DNA from: a virus
Virus record (IMG/VR): IMGVR_UViG_3300035695_000001
Coordinates: 50,139 to 114,138 of that record
DNA length: 64,000 nt
Strand: one strand, 5' to 3'
Shown piece by piece: positions 61,868-64,000 of this stretch. How positions within the stretch are numbered: the stretch's first letter is position 1; the number at the start of each line of letters is the position of its first letter. The translations under genes were made by a program, and so were the position numbers. Below the pieces are notes generated by a model. That model worked only from the letters and a program-made list of their open reading frames with translations. It was not told where the DNA came from and searched no databases.

Positions 61868-62569
61868 TCACGGTGCAGCGCTTGGAAGGCTGTAGAACCG
61901 ACGCCGCCAGACCGTGGCCCAGATGAAAGGGAAGTCCTCGGCGAGCAGCGCGAAGTCAGCCGGGTGACGACGGTGCAGCCACTCCAGCGACGGCGCGGTG
62001 AGGTCGATCCCGGTCGCGCTGTGCCCGCTGGAGTCGGGGATGGGGATCCCGTTGGCGGCCAGGAACTGGATGACGTCCACCTTCAACCACGACGCGATCG
62101 GATGGTAAATCTCGGCATACTGGACCGCCTTGAGTGTCCGGCGACGCCAAAGCGAATCGGCAGCCTTGGCCCCGGTCAGGATGACCTGGATGCCGGTACT
62201 CTCGATGGACCAGTCGTAGACGTCCCGCACCGTCAGGTCAGGGATCGCTGCGATGGCTTCAGGCGAGAGCGGTGGCCGGTACAGGTTGGCCTTGAGCATG
62301 CGAGCGAGGATCCAATGCGGAAGTTGGACGATCTCCATCCCGTGCCGGCGGCGCCCATCGTCGAGCGCCTCCTCCACACACGCGAGGCCCTTCTTCAGGT
62401 ACATGAAGACCCCGACCACCTGGTCGAACTTGCGGTGCGCGAGTGCGCAGATCGTACGACTCTCCTTGCCTCCGCTGTAGAAGCACAGCGCCCGCTTGGA
62501 GCCAGTCCTGGCCACGGCATCTGCCGCGGCTCTGTCGAGGATTTCTGTGGTCTGTTCGAGCTTGCCCAA
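61868..62569 (-). CDS. PAPS-reductase-like (IbrA-type) protein
   Basis: A 233-residue adenine-nucleotide alpha-hydrolase fold protein. The PP-loop is FYSGGKESRT at residues 30-39 (SGGKES instead of SGGKDS). The family end is also present: 'YHPIASWLKVDVIQFLAANG' near 158-177, then HSATGIDLTAPSLEWLHRRH. The start is TTG 62569, 18 bases from a TGCTAGACT element, with no Shine-Dalgarno. Family members activate a substrate by adenylation or reduce sulphate; phage versions paired with ParB-like proteins have unknown targets, possibly DNA modification or host takeover. Confidence 0.8.
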   Translation of the reverse strand: MGKLEQTTEILDRAAADAVARTGSKRALCFYSGGKESRTICALAHRKFDQVVGVFMYLKKGLACVEEALDDGRRRHGMEIVQLPHWILARMLKANLYRPPLSPEAIAAIPDLTVRDVYDWSIESTGIQVILTGAKAADSLWRRRTLKAVQYAEIYHPIASWLKVDVIQFLAANGIPIPDSSGHSATGIDLTAPSLEWLHRRHPADFALLAEDFPFIWATVWRRRFYSLPSAAP

Positions 62570-62576
62570 TGTGGGC

Positions 62577-62587
62577 GGAGTCTAGCA
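62577..62587 (-). promoter_or_regulatory. GTCTAGCA element before the PAPS-reductase-like gene
   Basis: On the - strand TGCTAGACTCC starts 18 bases before TTG 62569. Same TAGACT variant as at 39617, 40499 and 60030, all upstream of likely leaderless genes. Confidence 0.75.
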
Positions 62588-62614
62588 CCCAGGCGTTGCA
62601 CCTGGGGCGTGAGG

Positions 62615-62845
62615 TCAGCCGGCGCCGCCGTGGTTGGAGTTGTTCCCGGTGCCGGGCCCGACGTTGCCCTTGTTGCGGTTGTTCTGCCGCTTCTTGGCCC
62701 CGGGGGTCCCGGGCTTGGGGGCGCCCTTGATGCCCAGTGGGGTCTTCGGGGTCGCCGTCCCCTTCACCGGGATGGCCCCGGGAGCCCGGAACCCGCCGGG
62801 GTTCGCCTTGCCCTTGGGCATGATCACCGCTTTCTTCGCCGCCAT
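62615..62845 (-). CDS. Small basic low-complexity protein
   Basis: A 76-residue protein with AAGGAG before ATG 62845. It is made of Lys, Gly, Pro, Ala and Asn (MAAKKAVIMPKGKANPGGFR; 'KGTATPKTPLGIKGAPKPG'; KKRQNNRNKGNVGPG), highly basic and probably disordered. Such proteins bind nucleic acids or are packaged with DNA. The strong Shine-Dalgarno suggests abundant production. No family is named. Confidence 0.65.
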   Translation of the reverse strand: MAAKKAVIMPKGKANPGGFRAPGAIPVKGTATPKTPLGIKGAPKPGTPGAKKRQNNRNKGNVGPGTGNNSNHGGAG

Positions 62846-62960
62846 GGTCTTTCTCCTTAGAGATCCGCCGACACAGGGCCGGCTCTTGGATGAGAGCCAA
62901 GAGTACGGCCTCGTCGAGCGGGATGGTAGGGGTGTCGAGGGGGTGGGTGCTGGTTTCTGC

Positions 62961-62971
62961 GGTGTCTAGCA
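62961..62971. promoter_or_regulatory. GTCTAGCA element containing a stop codon
   Basis: GGTGTCTAGCA; on the - strand TGC TAG ends the GIY-YIG endonuclease gene (stop at 62966-62968). Rightmost copy in the window. Confidence 0.75.
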
Positions 62972-63922
62972 GGAGGGGCTACCGGCGGGAGCGGCGGATG
63001 GCTCCACGACGGGAGGGGCGTCGTGGACCTTGGCCCAGATCCTCCCGGCCATGATGGCGCCGACCAGTGAGCCGCTGACGCCGAATCGCGCCGCGACCGC
63101 CTGCTTCTCCTCCCCAGCGCGAACCAAGGCTCGGATCTCTCGCACCTTGTCGGGGTTCAGTTTTGCGCGCGCGTCTGGGCCGATGGTGCCAGGCACCTCC
63201 AGCCAAATCTTGCCGCGCAGGATGCCCGTAATGGTCGAGTTGTGAACACCGAACGCATCCGCTACAGCGCGCCGCTTCTCACCGGCCGCCACACGCGCCC
63301 GGATGTCGCGAACCTGGTCGGCCGTCAACTTGCCGATGCCCATACGCGCACGAGCACCCTTCAAGCGCTTGCCGCACTCCACAAGTTTCGCCCGGCCCGC
63401 TGGCGTCAGCGTAGCGGCGCTGCGCGCCTTGCTCATTGCAGCACGCGCCTCCGGGGTCGACTGTCGCGCCGTCGCTGAAGCACTCATCTTGGCCCGGGTC
63501 TCTGGTGAGTGCTTGCGCCCACGCTGCGACACCTTCGACCGCTCGGCGATCTTCGCTCGCGTCTCCGGCGACTGGACGTGCCCAGGGGTCCCGTCTCCGC
63601 CGTCTGTGGCGTTGGTGAGGCGGGCGCCGAGCGCGCGGTAGTGGGCGATCCACTTCTTCTCGGCGTCCTTCCAGAGGTCCATGTCCGTGCCCGTCTCCAA
63701 TACGATCGGGACTGGCATCAGACCTGCGGCAAGGAGCGAGCGGAGCCACCTGCTCTTCCACGAGTTGTAGTCTTGGCTCTTCTTGGATCGCGCGGCGCCG
63801 CAATGGGTACGCAGACGGTTCCACGCGGTCTTCACCGTCCAGCCGACGTAGCGAACGTCGCCGGCATCGGCGAGCGGCACTGGGTCCAACAGTGCGTAGA
63901 TCGTCCAGGTCTTCGCTTCCAC
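62966..63922 (-). CDS. GIY-YIG homing endonuclease with NUMOD and HTH repeats
   Basis: A 318-residue protein (GTG start directly after the preceding TAG). GIY-YIG nuclease core: IYALLDP at 8-14 and RYVGWTVKTAWNRLRTH at 24-40. Then NUMOD3-type repeats (SPETRAKIAERSK, SPETRAKMSASAT, TPEARAAMSKARS) and two similar HTH units (LTADQVRDIRARVAAGEKRR..GVHNSTITGILRGKIW and LNPDKVREIRALVRAGEEKQ..GVSGSLVGAIMAGRIW). This is the build of a site-specific homing endonuclease. It ends in TGC TAG inside a GTCTAGCA element. Confidence 0.9.
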   Translation of the reverse strand: MEAKTWTIYALLDPVPLADAGDVRYVGWTVKTAWNRLRTHCGAARSKKSQDYNSWKSRWLRSLLAAGLMPVPIVLETGTDMDLWKDAEKKWIAHYRALGARLTNATDGGDGTPGHVQSPETRAKIAERSKVSQRGRKHSPETRAKMSASATARQSTPEARAAMSKARSAATLTPAGRAKLVECGKRLKGARARMGIGKLTADQVRDIRARVAAGEKRRAVADAFGVHNSTITGILRGKIWLEVPGTIGPDARAKLNPDKVREIRALVRAGEEKQAVAARFGVSGSLVGAIMAGRIWAKVHDAPPVVEPSAAPAGSPSC

Positions 63923-64000
63923 CTACTCATCCTCCATGTAGAGGTAGACCAGCCCGCCGAGCGACGGGTCCTCGTGGTTGTACCGGACCAGCGTAGCCTG
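63923..64000 (-). CDS. C-terminal end of an unidentified gene
   Basis: Twenty-five codons and a TAG (63923-63925) in the frame that enters from the right edge; the product ends YNHEDPSLGGLVYLYMEDE. The stop directly abuts the GTG of the endonuclease gene, the usual tight spacing here, so the frame is probably real. The start and function lie outside the window. Confidence 0.5.
   Translation of the reverse strand, partial: QATLVRYNHEDPSLGGLVYLYMEDE

Overview
The window reads as roughly 64 kb of a contractile-tailed, Mu-like (myovirus-type) double-stranded DNA phage or prophage. The DNA is GC-rich and packed with small genes that overlap by 1-4 bases (ATGA, GTGA or TGATG junctions). Sheath, tube, tape measure, circularization/hub, spike and baseplate J proteins, portal, capsid, scaffold and both terminase subunits are recognisable. 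No integrase, DNA polymerase, helicase, primase or endolysin was recognised, so replication, lysis and integration functions are probably outside the window. The host is not shown. Cysteine-rich lipoproteins at the left edge, and one inside the phage genes, resemble proteins common in Myxococcota, so a myxobacterial host is a guess.

Layout. 1-1090 (+): three coupled Cys-rich exported proteins. 1098-31459 (-): one long head-tail block read leftwards, from a putative regulator and HTH protein through portal, a Dps-type mini-ferritin, a transglutaminase-like candidate protease, scaffold, capsid, Gly-rich appendage, sheath, tube and tape measure to the baseplate and tail fibre. 31596-34263 (+): five coupled genes ending in a Nudix hydrolase and a SLOG/YspA-type protein. 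34264-36679: a cassette of small genes with its own control region, bounded by two hairpins. 36700-40985 (-): large terminase, two small genes, a second full-length homologue of the major capsid protein, and a small Cys protein. 41369-44709 (-), 44821-47472 (+), 48037-49914 (-), 50031-52299 (+), 52444-53777 (-) and 53898-56052 (+): alternating operons of small accessory genes, including a ribbon-helix-helix-like and a LexA-DNA-binding-domain protein. 56059-64000 (-): small terminase, a chain of small genes, a ParB-like/PAPS-reductase-like pair split by an HNH endonuclease, and a GIY-YIG endonuclease.

The most unusual signal is a dispersed element, GTCTAGCA (full form ACTGTCTAGCA). By my reading it occurs 29 times between 31.4 and 63.0 kb and not at all in the structural block. 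It marks nearly every operon boundary there. It forms inverted repeats in divergent promoter regions, lies exactly 15 bases before the ATG of five genes (16-18 bases for three more), and contains the stop codon of seven genes, with an eighth in a degenerate copy. The simplest reading is a phage-specific promoter/operator network, comparable in layout to mycobacteriophage stoperators, that controls accessory and packaging genes and makes several transcripts leaderless. Other points of interest are the capsid paralogue, the Dps in the head operon with intact ferroxidase residues, a domain shared by sheath and appendage proteins, and several micro-genes (17, 30 and 56 codons).
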